In this document: piece after piece, positions 56,140-64,000 of the stretch
How positions within the stretch are numbered: position 1 is the stretch's first letter
How the letters are laid out: each line of letters opens with the position of its first letter
Assembly: GCA_025084515.1 (NCBI GenBank)
Contig: JAJAGP010002022.1
Coordinates: 1-64,000 of the forward strand
Origin: Ancistrus triradiatus
Taxonomy: Eukaryota; Chordata; Actinopteri; Siluriformes; Loricariidae
Length of the DNA: 64,000 nucleotides
Direction: 5' to 3'
Program-made: the position numbers and the translations under genes
Notes under the pieces: generated by a model
What the model saw: only the letters and a program-made list of their open reading frames with translations
Database searches by the model: none
What the model was told of the DNA's origin: nothing

Positions 56140-57588
56140 CATCCGAGAATCCATCCTCTGAATCTCTTACTCAAAGTAGTGAGAGTTGACTCGTTTCCAA
56201 AGCTTACGACTAATAGTATGGCTGGGAGTCAATTCCCTGAATCTCCGAGTAAATGTAGTGAGAGCTGACGCATTTCCAAAGCTTGTATCTTATAGTATGT
56301 CCGTGAGTCGATTGTCTGATTCAAAGTAGTGATAATTCACTCATTTCCGGAGCTTGTACCTTATAGTATGGCTGTGAGTCGATTCTCTGAATCTTTGATT
56401 CAAAGTAATGAGAATTGACTAATTTCTGAAGCTTGTGCCTAACACTATGGCCGAGTCGATTCTTTGAATCTTCAATTCAAAGTAATGAGACTTGACTCGT
56501 TTCAAAGCTTATACCTAAAAAACTATGACTGGGAGTAAATTATCTGAATCTCTGATTCACAGTAGTGAGAGTTAACTCGTTTCCCAAGCTTGCGACTAAT
56601 AGTATGGCTGGGAGTAGATTCCCTAAATCTCTGAGTCAACTTAGTTGGACATGACTCGTTTCTGAAGCTTGTACCTTATAGTAAGGCTGCAAATCAATTC
56701 TCTGAATCTCTGATTCATAGTAGTGAGAGTTGACTCATCTCCGAAGCTTGTACTCAACTGTACGCCTGTGAGTTGATTCCCTGAATCTCGGACATCGAGG
56801 GAATCGATTTGCAGCCAAAGTATAAGCATTCAAGATTCAGAAACGAGTCAATTCTCGTTAAATTGACTCCTTTCTGAATCTTGAACCTTATAGTTTGGCT
56901 GCATATCGATTCCCTTGATGTCTGACTTAAAGTAGTGAGAGTTGACTCATTTCTGAAGCTTGCGCCTAATAATATGGCTGAGTCAGTTCTTTGAATCGCT
57001 GAGTCGATTTAGTGGGAGTTGAGTCATTTTCAAAGCTCGTACCTTATAGTATGGCTGGGAGTCGATTCTTTGAATCTCTGATTCAAAACAGTGAAAACTG
57101 AGTCGTGAATTGTATGCCTCCGAGGCAATTCTATGAATCTCCGAGTCAATTTAGTGAGACTTGACTCGTTTCCGAAGCTTGTACCCTACAGTATGGCTGG
57201 GAGTCGATTCTCCAAATCTCCGTTTCAAAATAGTGAGAATTGACTCATTTCCGAAGCGTGTGACTAATAGCATTGCTGAGATTCGATTCCCTGAATCTCT
57301 GAATCAAGTAGTAAGAGTTAACTTGTTTTCGAAGCTTGTACCTAATTGTACGCCTGAGAGTCGATTTCCTGAATCTCCAAGTCAGTTTAGTAAGAATTTA
57401 CTTATTTCCAAAGCGTGCGACTAATAGTATGACTGAGAATCGATTTTCTGAATTTCTGATTCAAAGTAGTGAGAATGGACTCATTTCCGAAGCGTGTGAC
57501 TAATAATATGGCACAATATTCTTTGAATCTCCGATTTAAAGTTGGCTGAGCCATACTCCGATCAGTACGGCAGAGAGTCGATTCGAGT
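56140..57588 (-). repeat. ~79 bp satellite, array 3a (reverse)
   Basis: Same family as the arrays at 19.4 and 28.7 kb, reverse complemented: GAGTCGATTCTCTGAATC, TCTGATTCAAAGTAGTGAGA, ATTGACTCATTTCCGAAGCT and TGTACCTTATAGTATGGCTG. About eighteen units. One short stretch near 56790-56840 is flipped back to forward orientation (AAGATTCAGAAACGAGTCAA), next to its reverse neighbour. Confidence 0.92.
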
Positions 57589-57589
57589 G

Positions 57590-58150
57590 AGCAGTTGTTT
57601 ATGGGAGGTATGTAAGCGTCTCTGAACACACTGCCAGTCCATGACAGGTCCAGCAGGGGTTGCTGTTACAGTGATGATCCCCTGACTGGCCCTCCCATCC
57701 CTCCCGAGCAGCTGAGTATCTACTGAATTATTCATTCATCTGTGTAAAACTAAATGAAATATCATGCCATTACCCAGCAGAACAGGATCAAACCAGAGGG
57801 TAACGGAGTGAGCACACGACCTCTGGCTAAGAGATACCAACAGCTGTGTGCAAATTTTTCACAGGCCCCTGGAGGAACAGAATGCACAGCTCTGGCATGG
57901 CACCTATGCCAGGGCAGTGATTGAACTGTCTGCGTCTTTGTGCCAGGAACTGCAAATGGCTGGAATGCCTGAAATAGAACAGGACACTTTTGTACTGCAT
58001 TCTTCTTTAATGACCATAATAGGCATTTATGAGGCATAAAGGAACAATTTCGGATTTGTACGCTTCATCCTTGTAAGCTCAAGATGACCAGAATATGGGG
58101 TATATCCGGGGCAAGATGGCAGCCTATTGCAGAGCATGGCACATAATCAT
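57590..58150. other. unique spacer inside the satellite block
   Basis: About 560 bases without satellite. A 63-codon + frame (57848-58039) and a 91-codon minus frame (57762-58037) overlap. The + frame reads ELQMAGMPEIEQDTFVLHSS near its end. It may be a pre-insertion remnant or an inserted element; origin unknown. Confidence 0.5.
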
Positions 58151-58154
58151 TCAT

Positions 58155-59188
58155 ACACAAAGCTACAACTACAAAGATTCTCTTGATCTCTGATACAAAG
58201 TAGTGAGAACTGACTCATTACCAAAGCGTGTACCTATTACTAAACCAGGGAGCCGATTCTCTGAATCTTCGATTGAAAACAGTGGCAATTGACTCATTTA
58301 TTAGGCTTGTAATTATTATTGAACCAGGGAGTCGATTCTCTGAATCCTCGATTCAGAGTAGTGACAATTGACTCATTTCCAAAACTTGTACCTATTATTA
58401 AGCCAAGGAGCCGATTCTCCGAATCTTCGATTCAAAGTAGTGGCAATTGACTCATTTATTAGGCTTGTAATTATTATTAAACCAGGGAGTCGATTCTCCG
58501 AATCTTCGATTCAGAGTAGTGACAATTGACTCCTTTCCAAAGCTTGTACCTATTATTAAGCCAGGGAGCCGATTCTCCGAATCTTCGATTCAAAGTAGTG
58601 ACAATTGACTCATTTCCTAAGCTTGTACCTATTATTAAGCCAGGGAGTCGATTCTCCGAATCTTCGATTCAGAGTAGTGACAATTGACTCATTTATTAGG
58701 CTTGTAATTATTAGTAAGCCAGGGAGTCGATTCTCCGAATCTCTGATTCAAAGTAGTGACATTTCACTAATTTCCTAAGTTTGTACCTATTAGTAAGCCA
58801 GGGAGTCGATTCCTCGAATTTGAGATTCAAAATAGTGACTATTGACTTATTTATTAAGCTTATATCTGTTATTAAGCTAGGGAGTCGATTCTAAGAATCT
58901 CTGATTCAAAGTAGAAACAGTTGACTAATTATTAAGCTAGTACCCATTAGTAAGCCAGGGAGTCGATTCTCCGAATTTGCTATTCAAAGTAGTGACAATT
59001 AACTCATTTGACAGCTTGTATCTAATAATATGTTTACGAGTCGATTCTCCAATCCAACGTAGTGAGAAATGACTCGATTCCGAAGCTTGTACCTATTATT
59101 ACGCCTGTGAATAGATTCTCTGAATCGCCGGTTCAGAGTAGTGAGATTCGATTCGTTTCCGAAGCTTTTACCTAACAGTTCACTCGCC
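58155..59188 (-). repeat. ~79 bp satellite, array 3b (reverse)
   Basis: Thirteen units with a strict 78-79 base period: GAG(T/C)CGATTCT starts at 58330, 58408, 58487, 58566, 58645, 58724 and 58803. Two monomer subtypes, one with ATTTATTAGGCTTGTAATTA and one with CCAAAGCTTGTACCTATTAT, alternate in part, giving a 158-base dimer. It is the most homogeneous of the arrays and ends about 250 bases before nipsnap2. Confidence 0.94.
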
Positions 59189-59189
59189 C

Positions 59190-59442
59190 AAGTAGTTAAG
59201 CTTAAGGGCCTTTCTTAGAGGCCGAGAAGGCAGATTTTGGACTCGCAACGTCCAAAGTATTTCTAACTTAACTCTGAAGTCCAAGCAGCCAGGATTTTCA
59301 CAGCCTCTCAAATCAAGCGGCTCAAAATTCTGCTCCATAAGGCGGACCTACACTGCCATCTGGTGGACGAACTGCGCATTACACGTTTACCTTCCACATT
59401 AAAGGCATCCAGTCACCGCATAACCTAGCCTGTCAGTGGAAG
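59190..59442 (+). promoter_or_regulatory. nipsnap2 upstream region (TATA-less, likely promoter)
   Basis: This 250-base gap separates the last satellite unit from the nipsnap2 start codon. I see no TATA box or CCAAT box near the start. It holds a CTCF-type motif at 59352-59366, an NRF1-like half-site TGCGCA near 59373, and at 59440-59450 the string AAGATGGCGAC, which matches 10 of 11 positions of the YY1 element and contains the ATG. YY1 elements over start codons are typical of housekeeping and mitochondrial genes. The transcription start is not determined; promoter function is inferred from position and motifs. Confidence 0.5.
59352..59366 (-). promoter_or_regulatory. candidate CTCF binding site
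   Basis: On the minus strand this reads CCACCAGATGGCAGT, which fits all 15 positions of the core consensus CCASYAGRKGGCRSY. It lies between the end of the 56.1-59.2 kb satellite block and the nipsnap2 start. Occupancy cannot be told from sequence. Confidence 0.5.
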
Positions 59443-59531
59443 ATGGCGACCGGAGTCTTACAGCGCCGCTTGAGCGGCCTTTACTCGTCTTACAGCACGG
59501 TTAGGACGACAGGACAGGTCGTTTTAACCAG
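59443..59531 (+). CDS. nipsnap2: nipsnap2 exon 1 (start codon, mitochondrial presequence)
   Basis: It encodes residues 1-29 plus two bases of codon 30, beginning [12 protein letters not shown]. The start has A at -3 and G at +4. The residues are basic and hydroxylated, as expected of a matrix-targeting peptide; this part of the family is poorly conserved, so it rests on the open frame and composition. Two GT donors are available. The one at 59518 leaves phase 0 and would put exon 2 in a frame with an early stop. The one at 59532 (CCAG|GTCTGAG) leaves phase 2 and joins exon 2 in frame, so I use it. The 5' UTR boundary is not determined. Confidence 0.8.
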
Positions 59532-62500
59532 GTCTGAGCAACTGATCTGCATGCACCGCTTTCTAAACGTCGGCGCGGACGTTTTCCGATCAGAAAAGAG
59601 CCGGTAGCGGAACGGATAACGGGCCGTCCGTTAGAGCACTCGCTGTTCAGTGAACGTAAATCTAAGGACATTTCATCTGGTTGGATGAGACACGTTGTAC
59701 ATTGTATTATTGAATTAATGTTCTGCTCGGGTTGCACGACTTGATCACGTTTGAGTTTTTAAAGTCAGGTGTGCGTATTCTCATTAGATCGTAGTGTCCG
59801 TGGGTTACAAGTCAATTTACTTCGCTATTATTACTATACTGTAATTACTACTGATGTTTTATTGCTATTGAGTCAGAACACTAGTTGCCTTTCAGATAAA
59901 GCACTGGCCATTAAAACTACCCTCCTAATATGGCCAAGGCACAGACGCCACAAGACCTCTGAAGGCGTCCTGTGGCAACTGGTTTAAAGCCCCGCAAGCT
60001 GGGAGTTCACAGATCTGGGGAATTTGGAGGCCAGGGCAACACCTTGAAACCCTTAGTGTTGCAACAACGGTGTGCACTTAAGTCTGCAACAGTGTTTAGA
60101 TCAAGAGTTTGCCAGGATCAAGAGTTTGTAAGTTCTGTAAATGCTAATTACTTTACATTTAACGAAGGTAACTTTATATTTCAGAGCTCTGTCGGCGTCT
60201 AGTATCAGGGGTCGGGAGGACAGCTGGTTTAAATCTTTGTTCGTGCGCAAAGTGGACCCGAGAAAAGACGCCCACTCCCATTTGCTGGCCAAGAAAGAAG
60301 AGAGCAACCTTTATAAAATCCAGTGTGAGTAATAATGACGATTGATGATTGCTTTCATCATTTGGCTTGAAACGTGAATTCGGCTGGCGCGTGTACGGAA
60401 CGCTGTGATGGACTGGTACCAGACCTTTCCCTGCATGAAAGGTGCTTTATGCTTGCTTAGTACAGTCAAATGATTTTCACGTCCTATCCAGTCGCTCCAA
60501 TCACTATAATGGGAAGATAGTGGACGTAGATGCTCTGAATGGCTTCTTACCTTCACTTCCAGCCTCACTTTATTCGGCGTTTGAGGTTTACCGTGGTGTC
60601 TTAGGGTTTAGTTAACCCTGCGCTGAATTAGCTGCTTATGAACAGTTCGTTCTGCTTTCCTTTCAGTTCACAACGTGAAGCCGGAATGTCTGGACACTTA
60701 CAACAAACTGTGGTAAGAAGCTTTCTCGAATGATTCATTACAAACCGTCGAGCTATTTTCAGTTAGCACGTCTCAGACGCCCTGAAGGACATGCAGTGTG
60801 ACGTGGGGTTTGAGTAACAAGGAACAGCTGCACGTGTGTAGAGGTTACAAGCGACAAAAGTTAACACAGTTCAACCAAGTGTTGTGTGGCTTCTAGAAAG
60901 TGCTTGTGCTCCACAGTGAGGACGTGCTGCCGTCCATCCATGCCGATGCGTATTACCCGTGTGAGCTGGTGGGGACCTGGAACACCTGGTATGGAGAGCA
61001 GGACCAGGCTGGTAGGAGGCTGGATGTTTCTAACACTAGGAATAGGAAGTCCATGAGTTTTCAGGTCTGTGTTGGCATTCAGTTTCAGCCAAAACTGCCC
61101 CGTTGGTCACTCCTGTTCCATGCCAATAAGACAAGCTTGTTACCCATTTAATATTTGAGAGCTGGTTTGGCGCCCTCTGATTGGAGTACATTCTCCAGAT
61201 GGTCAGCTTCCAGTCCTGGGACCCTCTGTAGTACAGGCACCGGATTCGAGAAAGTCTTCATGAGAAGGTTCTTAAGACGAACACTAGGAACTGTATAAGA
61301 ATGTTCTTAAATGCAGTTCTCAGAAAAAAACTTAAGACGTTCTCAAATAGTTCCTGAAAAATCGTAGTTGCATTTTAGAGCTTAAATCTTCATTCTTTTC
61401 GTATGTAGGCTACATCTTGTGCCATGAGACACGTTTTGAATTCGTTATTTCTGATATACTTCGTTTAATCTGCTCACATCTTTAGTATTTTAAGGATGAC
61501 CTTCGAACCAGACTTGTAGAGAGATGGTATTAGAGGTCCGAATACATACAGGTGCGCTCCCAACAACTCCTGATTACGACTGGTAGCCAATCAGAAGCAG
61601 TCATTAGTTCCAGAATCTAAATCTGGCCACCTTACACCAAACCATGGAGATGATCCAGACGATCCATGTAAACCTTATCCCACTGAAAGGTCTGACATCA
61701 TGAAATGAACCGGTCTGTAATCGATTGTTTGCAAACAGTAGACCTTGCAAAAGAAATGCACGACAGTACAGAGTCTGAATAAAGGACGTCTATATAAAGC
61801 TGTGTTCTCTCTCTGTACAGTGCATTTGTGGCGGTACCGGGGAGGCTACCCGGCCCTGACGGAAGTCATGAATAAACTTAAAAATAATAAGGTAAGAAGG
61901 AACCTTGCCTATGGTTTTGCACGTTTGACACGTTACCGGTGTAAAGACAGACATCTTCATCGGGACAGGAGTTTCTGGAGTACAGGAATGAACGAGGGAA
62001 GATGCTGCTCTCTCGCCGCAACCAGCTGCTGCTCGAGTTCAGCTTCTGGAACGAGCCGGTTCCACGAGAGGGACCGAACATCTACGAACTGCGCTCGTAC
62101 CAGTTAAGAGTGAGTGCTCATTGACATCTAAAACCTAAACCGACGGCGTTGTAGTGTCTTTGTAACGCCGCCGTTGTTTTGTTCTGCAGCCTGGAACGAT
62201 GATCGAGTGGGGAAACTACTGGTAAGTCTGCCTGTTTGTAAATGAGATTTAATGAGATTCCTTTCCATCTGTCCTGTACATAAAGTCATTTCATTTATTC
62301 AGCCGGTTGTGCACGAGGACGGATTTAGAATGGATTATGTCGAAATGCTAAATTAAGGAAACGGCAAAATAAAAAATCTTGTCTGAAGAAAGTAGCCAAC
62401 GTTTCTAAATACTTTCTCATTTTGTTTTAGTATTAACTGCAGATTTACGCTTGGTTTTAGGCTTACTGCATTTCTCCATGAAAGACTGTCACATTCTAGC

Positions 62501-64000
62501 ATCCCCAAGCAAAACTGGCACTGCCCACATTCACTCCACTCGCCTGTTTGTTCGCCTTCGTCTGTCTTGAAGACTTAACAAGTTTTAATCGTTTTCCTCT
62601 TTAACCAAAAACTGAAAGGCCAAAAACTCTCAATTTACAGGCTTTATTTCCAAACAGCTGTTCACAGTCATGTCTTAATTCCTTTTTAGGGGTTAAATTG
62701 AGCCCAGCCCCCCTTAAAATGTATTAAAAACAAAAAACATAGAAAGTACATGGTTTAAATATAGTTATAATATTAACGGAAATACAAAGTGAAAAGTAGT
62801 CTGAGTTTAACTCAAGTGGTTGCCAGATCCCGCACCAGAATGTCACGCCATTTCGATGTACATACGCCTAAAAGAAGCATAATCTCTAAATGTGAGTGTA
62901 CATGCGCTTAATAACTCGATAACTGCAGGAAATCAGATTTGCTCAGTAATCTGATCGAGTTTACATGCACTTCAGTAATCAGATAATGTTAAAGCTCCGG
63001 GTTTACACGACTCGGTAATAGTAATCAGATTTCTACTTTGCCACCAGATAATAATCTCACAGAAAGACGTGATGTAAACTTCAAACTTTAATACTAAATG
63101 ATCGACTTCTTGATTTTATCGAGTATATACCGCGTTTCAGTCTCCAAAAAATGTTCGATAGCCGTTTAGCGAGTGCTGCGTTTAACACCAGGGTTGCCAG
63201 ATCCCGCAAGAGGCGCCCACGCCATTTGAATGTATACGAGCCGAAAAGCAGCCACATCTCTGAGGTTTAGTGAGTTGGCGTGCACTTAATCCGATAACTG
63301 TAGAAAATCAGATTTGGACAGTAATCTGGTCGAGTTTACATGCACTTGAGTAATCAGATCAGATAATAATCTCACAGAAAGATGTGACGTAAACTTCAAA
63401 CTTTTAATATGAAATATTTTTGAATGTCGAGTCTCCACAAAGTGTTTATGACAACCGTTCAGGAGTTTTTCCTTGCCACGGTCGCCCTAGTTTTGCTCAA
63501 TTTGGGACTGGGCCTAGATATTAGAAGATCATCTAAATTCGTAACCCTGCTTTGAGACAATGCTCCATTGTAAAAAGCGCTGCATGAATAAATCGGACTC
63601 GACTTGTTCGTCTGGCTTTATTTCCGTGTCGCGGTTGCCAAATCTTGCAGGGGGAAAAAAAATCAGAAAAAGAGGCCAAATAAAGCCAAGTCTTTAGAAT
63701 AGGAGTCGTCGAATTAGGAAATCAGGTAACTGGCAAACCTGCTACCAGTAATCCGATTACTGGGCTTTCTTTATTGGGTTTCTTAATCTGATTCTAGCTC
63801 GGAGTATGCTGGGATGACTATAATCGGATTATGAAGTGCATGTAAACACACTCGGGGTTTCCCTTGCTCAAAAAGCCAGGTGTGCTTCCACTCGCTCGCG
63901 TTGTCTTTTTCCAGGGCCCGAGCCATTCGCTATCGGCAGCACAACCGCGAGGCAGTGGGCGGATTTTTCTCGCAGATCGGAAGCCTGTACATGGTCCACC
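59443..64000 (+). CDS. nipsnap2: NipSnap homolog 2 (GBAS), 5' part, eight exons, cut by window end
   Basis: NIPSNAP2 is a nuclear-encoded mitochondrial protein with two ferredoxin-like NIPSNAP domains. The family is linked to mitochondrial function, and NIPSNAP1/2 act as a mitophagy 'eat-me' signal when they build up on depolarised mitochondria. The coding sequence is join(59443..59531, 60185..60324, 60667..60712, 60917..61011, 61821..61891, 61969..62109, 62190..62221, 63915..>64000): 700 nt, 233 codons plus one base. All introns are GT-AG and all junctions keep frame. Family hallmarks read in order are [85 protein letters not shown] split over exons 6-8, and [28 protein letters not shown] and EVMNKL favour NIPSNAP2 over NIPSNAP1. 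The family length is near 286 residues, so about 50 residues lie outside. The N-terminus is Arg/Ser/Thr-rich with no acidic residue in the first 30, as in a mitochondrial presequence. No internal stop or frameshift is seen. Confidence 0.93.
59532..60184 (+). other. nipsnap2 intron 1
   Basis: GTCTGAG to TTTCAG. It contains no repeat I recognise. A 72-codon frame at 59769 and a 76-codon frame at 59972 have no family signature and are taken as chance. Confidence 0.8.
60185..60324 (+). CDS. nipsnap2: nipsnap2 exon 2
   Basis: The acceptor is ATTTCAG| and the donor is CAGT|GTGAGT. The exon is read from phase 2 and leaves phase 1. It holds the strongly conserved block [18 protein letters not shown] followed by [19 protein letters not shown], which opens the mature NIPSNAP protein just after the presequence. 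Confidence 0.95.
60667..60712 (+). CDS. nipsnap2: nipsnap2 exon 3
   Basis: A short 46-base exon encodes [15 protein letters not shown]. The acceptor is CTTTCAG| and the donor is TG|GTAAGA. It completes the split Phe codon and leaves phase 2. ECL, rather than the EYL of human NIPSNAP1, supports the NIPSNAP2 call. Confidence 0.93.
60917..61011 (+). CDS. nipsnap2: nipsnap2 exon 4
   Basis: The exon encodes a Cys finished from the previous exon, then [19 protein letters not shown] and [23 protein letters not shown] is a signature of NIPSNAP1/2. The acceptor is TCCACAG| and the donor is G|GTAGGA; it leaves phase 1. Confidence 0.95.
61012..61820 (+). other. nipsnap2 intron 4 with a dispersed repeat
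   Basis: GTAGGA to TGTACAG. Bases about 61240-61470 carry a TTCTTAAG-rich dispersed repeat that is shared with 12380-12520: both have GTTCTCAAATA, then GTTGCATTTTA, then a GAGACACG.TTTGAATT string in the same order. The rest is unassigned. Confidence 0.6.
61821..61891 (+). CDS. nipsnap2: nipsnap2 exon 5
   Basis: It encodes [20 protein letters not shown] then KNNK, directly continuing GEQDQA. The acceptor is TGTACAG| and the donor AAG|GTAAGA; phase 0 at its end. EVMNKL matches NIPSNAP2 rather than NIPSNAP1 (DCMNKL). Confidence 0.95.
61969..62109 (+). CDS. nipsnap2: nipsnap2 exon 6
   Basis: Forty-seven codons, phase 0 at both ends, after a 77-base intron. The reading is [47 protein letters not shown]. 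It closes the first NIPSNAP repeat and opens the second with the IYELRSYQL strand. The acceptor is GGGACAG| and the donor AGA|GTGAGT. Confidence 0.96.
62190..62221 (+). CDS. nipsnap2: nipsnap2 exon 7 (32 bases)
   Basis: A very small exon encoding [10 protein letters not shown] plus the first two bases of a Trp codon. It is flanked by CTGCAG| and |GTAAGT after an 80-base intron. It continues YQLR from exon 6, and the Trp is completed in exon 8. Confidence 0.93.
62820..63420 (+). repeat. diverged direct duplication in nipsnap2 intron 7
   Basis: 62820-63100 and 63180-63420 share GTTGCCAGATCCCGCA, ACGCCATTT-GATGTA, CAGTAATCTG-TCGAGTTTAC, ATGCACTT-AGTAATCAGAT, AGATAATAATCTCACAGAAA and ACGTAAACTTCAAACTTT in order. 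The TAATC-GATTA-type words are typical of fish MITEs. Confidence 0.75.
63465..63600 (+). repeat. fish dispersed repeat, copy C
   Basis: GAGTTTTTCCTTGCCACGGT, CGCCCTAGTTTTGCTCAATT, GGGCCTAGATATTAGAAGAT and CCCTGCTTTGAGACAATGCT agree with copies at 14820 and 24790, and AAAAAGCGCTGCATGAATAA is its 3' end. Confidence 0.8.
63735..63855. repeat. MITE-like end in intron 7
   Basis: CCAGTAATCCGATTACTGGG is itself a perfect palindrome-type core (CCAGTAATC-CGATTACTGG), and ATAATCGGATTATGAAGTGC-ATGTAAACACACTCGG closes it. Similar words occur in the duplication just upstream. Confidence 0.55.
63915..64000 (+). CDS. nipsnap2: nipsnap2 exon 8, truncated by window end
   Basis: After a 1.7 kb intron and a pyrimidine-rich acceptor (TTTTTCCAG|), the frame reads (W)[16 protein letters not shown] then [12 protein letters not shown]. 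No donor is reached before the window ends. The next family residues (HLWAY and on) should follow immediately. Confidence 0.95.

Larger units (their letters stand above)
62222..63914 (+). other. nipsnap2 intron 7, repeat-rich
   Basis: GTAAGT to TTCCAG, 1.7 kb against 77-810 bases for the other introns. Its size comes largely from repeats: a diverged tandem duplication (62820-63100 and 63180-63420), a fish dispersed repeat (63465-63600) and a MITE-like end rich in AATCNGATTA (63735-63855). Confidence 0.6.

Noticed and set aside
57161..57424. 87-codon + ORF and similar frames in the satellites
   Set aside because: Repeated R-V-D-S-F-P/E-S-R-F-P-E-S words are tandem translations of the ~79 bp monomer.
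1..64000. CRISPR-like arrays, bacterial operons, or a new defence system
   Set aside because: The tandem repeats have no unique spacers of fixed length, and the gene content is that of a vertebrate chromosome.

Overview
The window looks like a piece of a teleost fish chromosome. The evidence is one spliced vertebrate gene with GT-AG introns, many decayed Tc1/mariner transposons of types common in fish, fragments of L2/CR1-like retrotransposons, a fish-type SINE-like repeat with a tRNA-like B box, and long low-complexity and satellite arrays. An otophysan such as a catfish or characin is a guess from the repeat types and is not proven by the sequence.

Only one protein-coding gene can be supported. 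It is the 5' part of nipsnap2 (GBAS), on the + strand from 59443 to beyond the window end. Eight exons join in frame (phases 2,1,2,1,0,0,2) into about 233 residues; the last fifth or so of the protein lies past 64000. The start codon has a strong Kozak context and overlaps a YY1-like motif. A full 15-base match to the CTCF core consensus lies about 80 bp upstream of it, between the promoter and a 3 kb satellite block.

Layout. 0-4 kb: a purine-rich tandem array against a Tc1 end, then a mariner-like element whose two ends are separated by GGAA/TTCC tracts. 4.7-8.2 kb: a Tc1 element split by a ~50 bp minisatellite, with its 3' end duplicated 1.4 kb downstream. 9.2-11.3 kb: a second array of the same minisatellite and a LINE reverse transcriptase scrap. 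14.5-15.4 kb: a Tc1 element with a nested insertion. 17-18 kb: a nested hairpin element and a SINE-like repeat. 19.4-20.8 kb and 28.7-30.2 kb: two arrays of a ~78-79 bp satellite in one orientation. 22-28 kb and 34-37 kb: further Tc1/mariner and L2-like fragments. 39.8-40.2 kb: SINE-like copies. 45-47 kb and 54 kb: more Tc1/mariner fragments. 56.1-59.2 kb: the same ~79 bp satellite in reverse orientation, ending about 250 bp before nipsnap2. The gene's introns also carry dispersed repeats.

Most open frames in the rest of the window are chance frames, often in purine/pyrimidine tracts or overlapping on both strands. I see no rRNA or tRNA genes, CRISPR arrays, operons or any new enzymatic system. 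The most unusual features are structural: one satellite family in three arrays with one inverted, higher-order periodicity inside arrays, satellites embedded in split transposons, and a candidate CTCF site between a satellite and a housekeeping promoter. Repeat family assignments come from memory of common fish repeats and from protein motifs, not from a database search.
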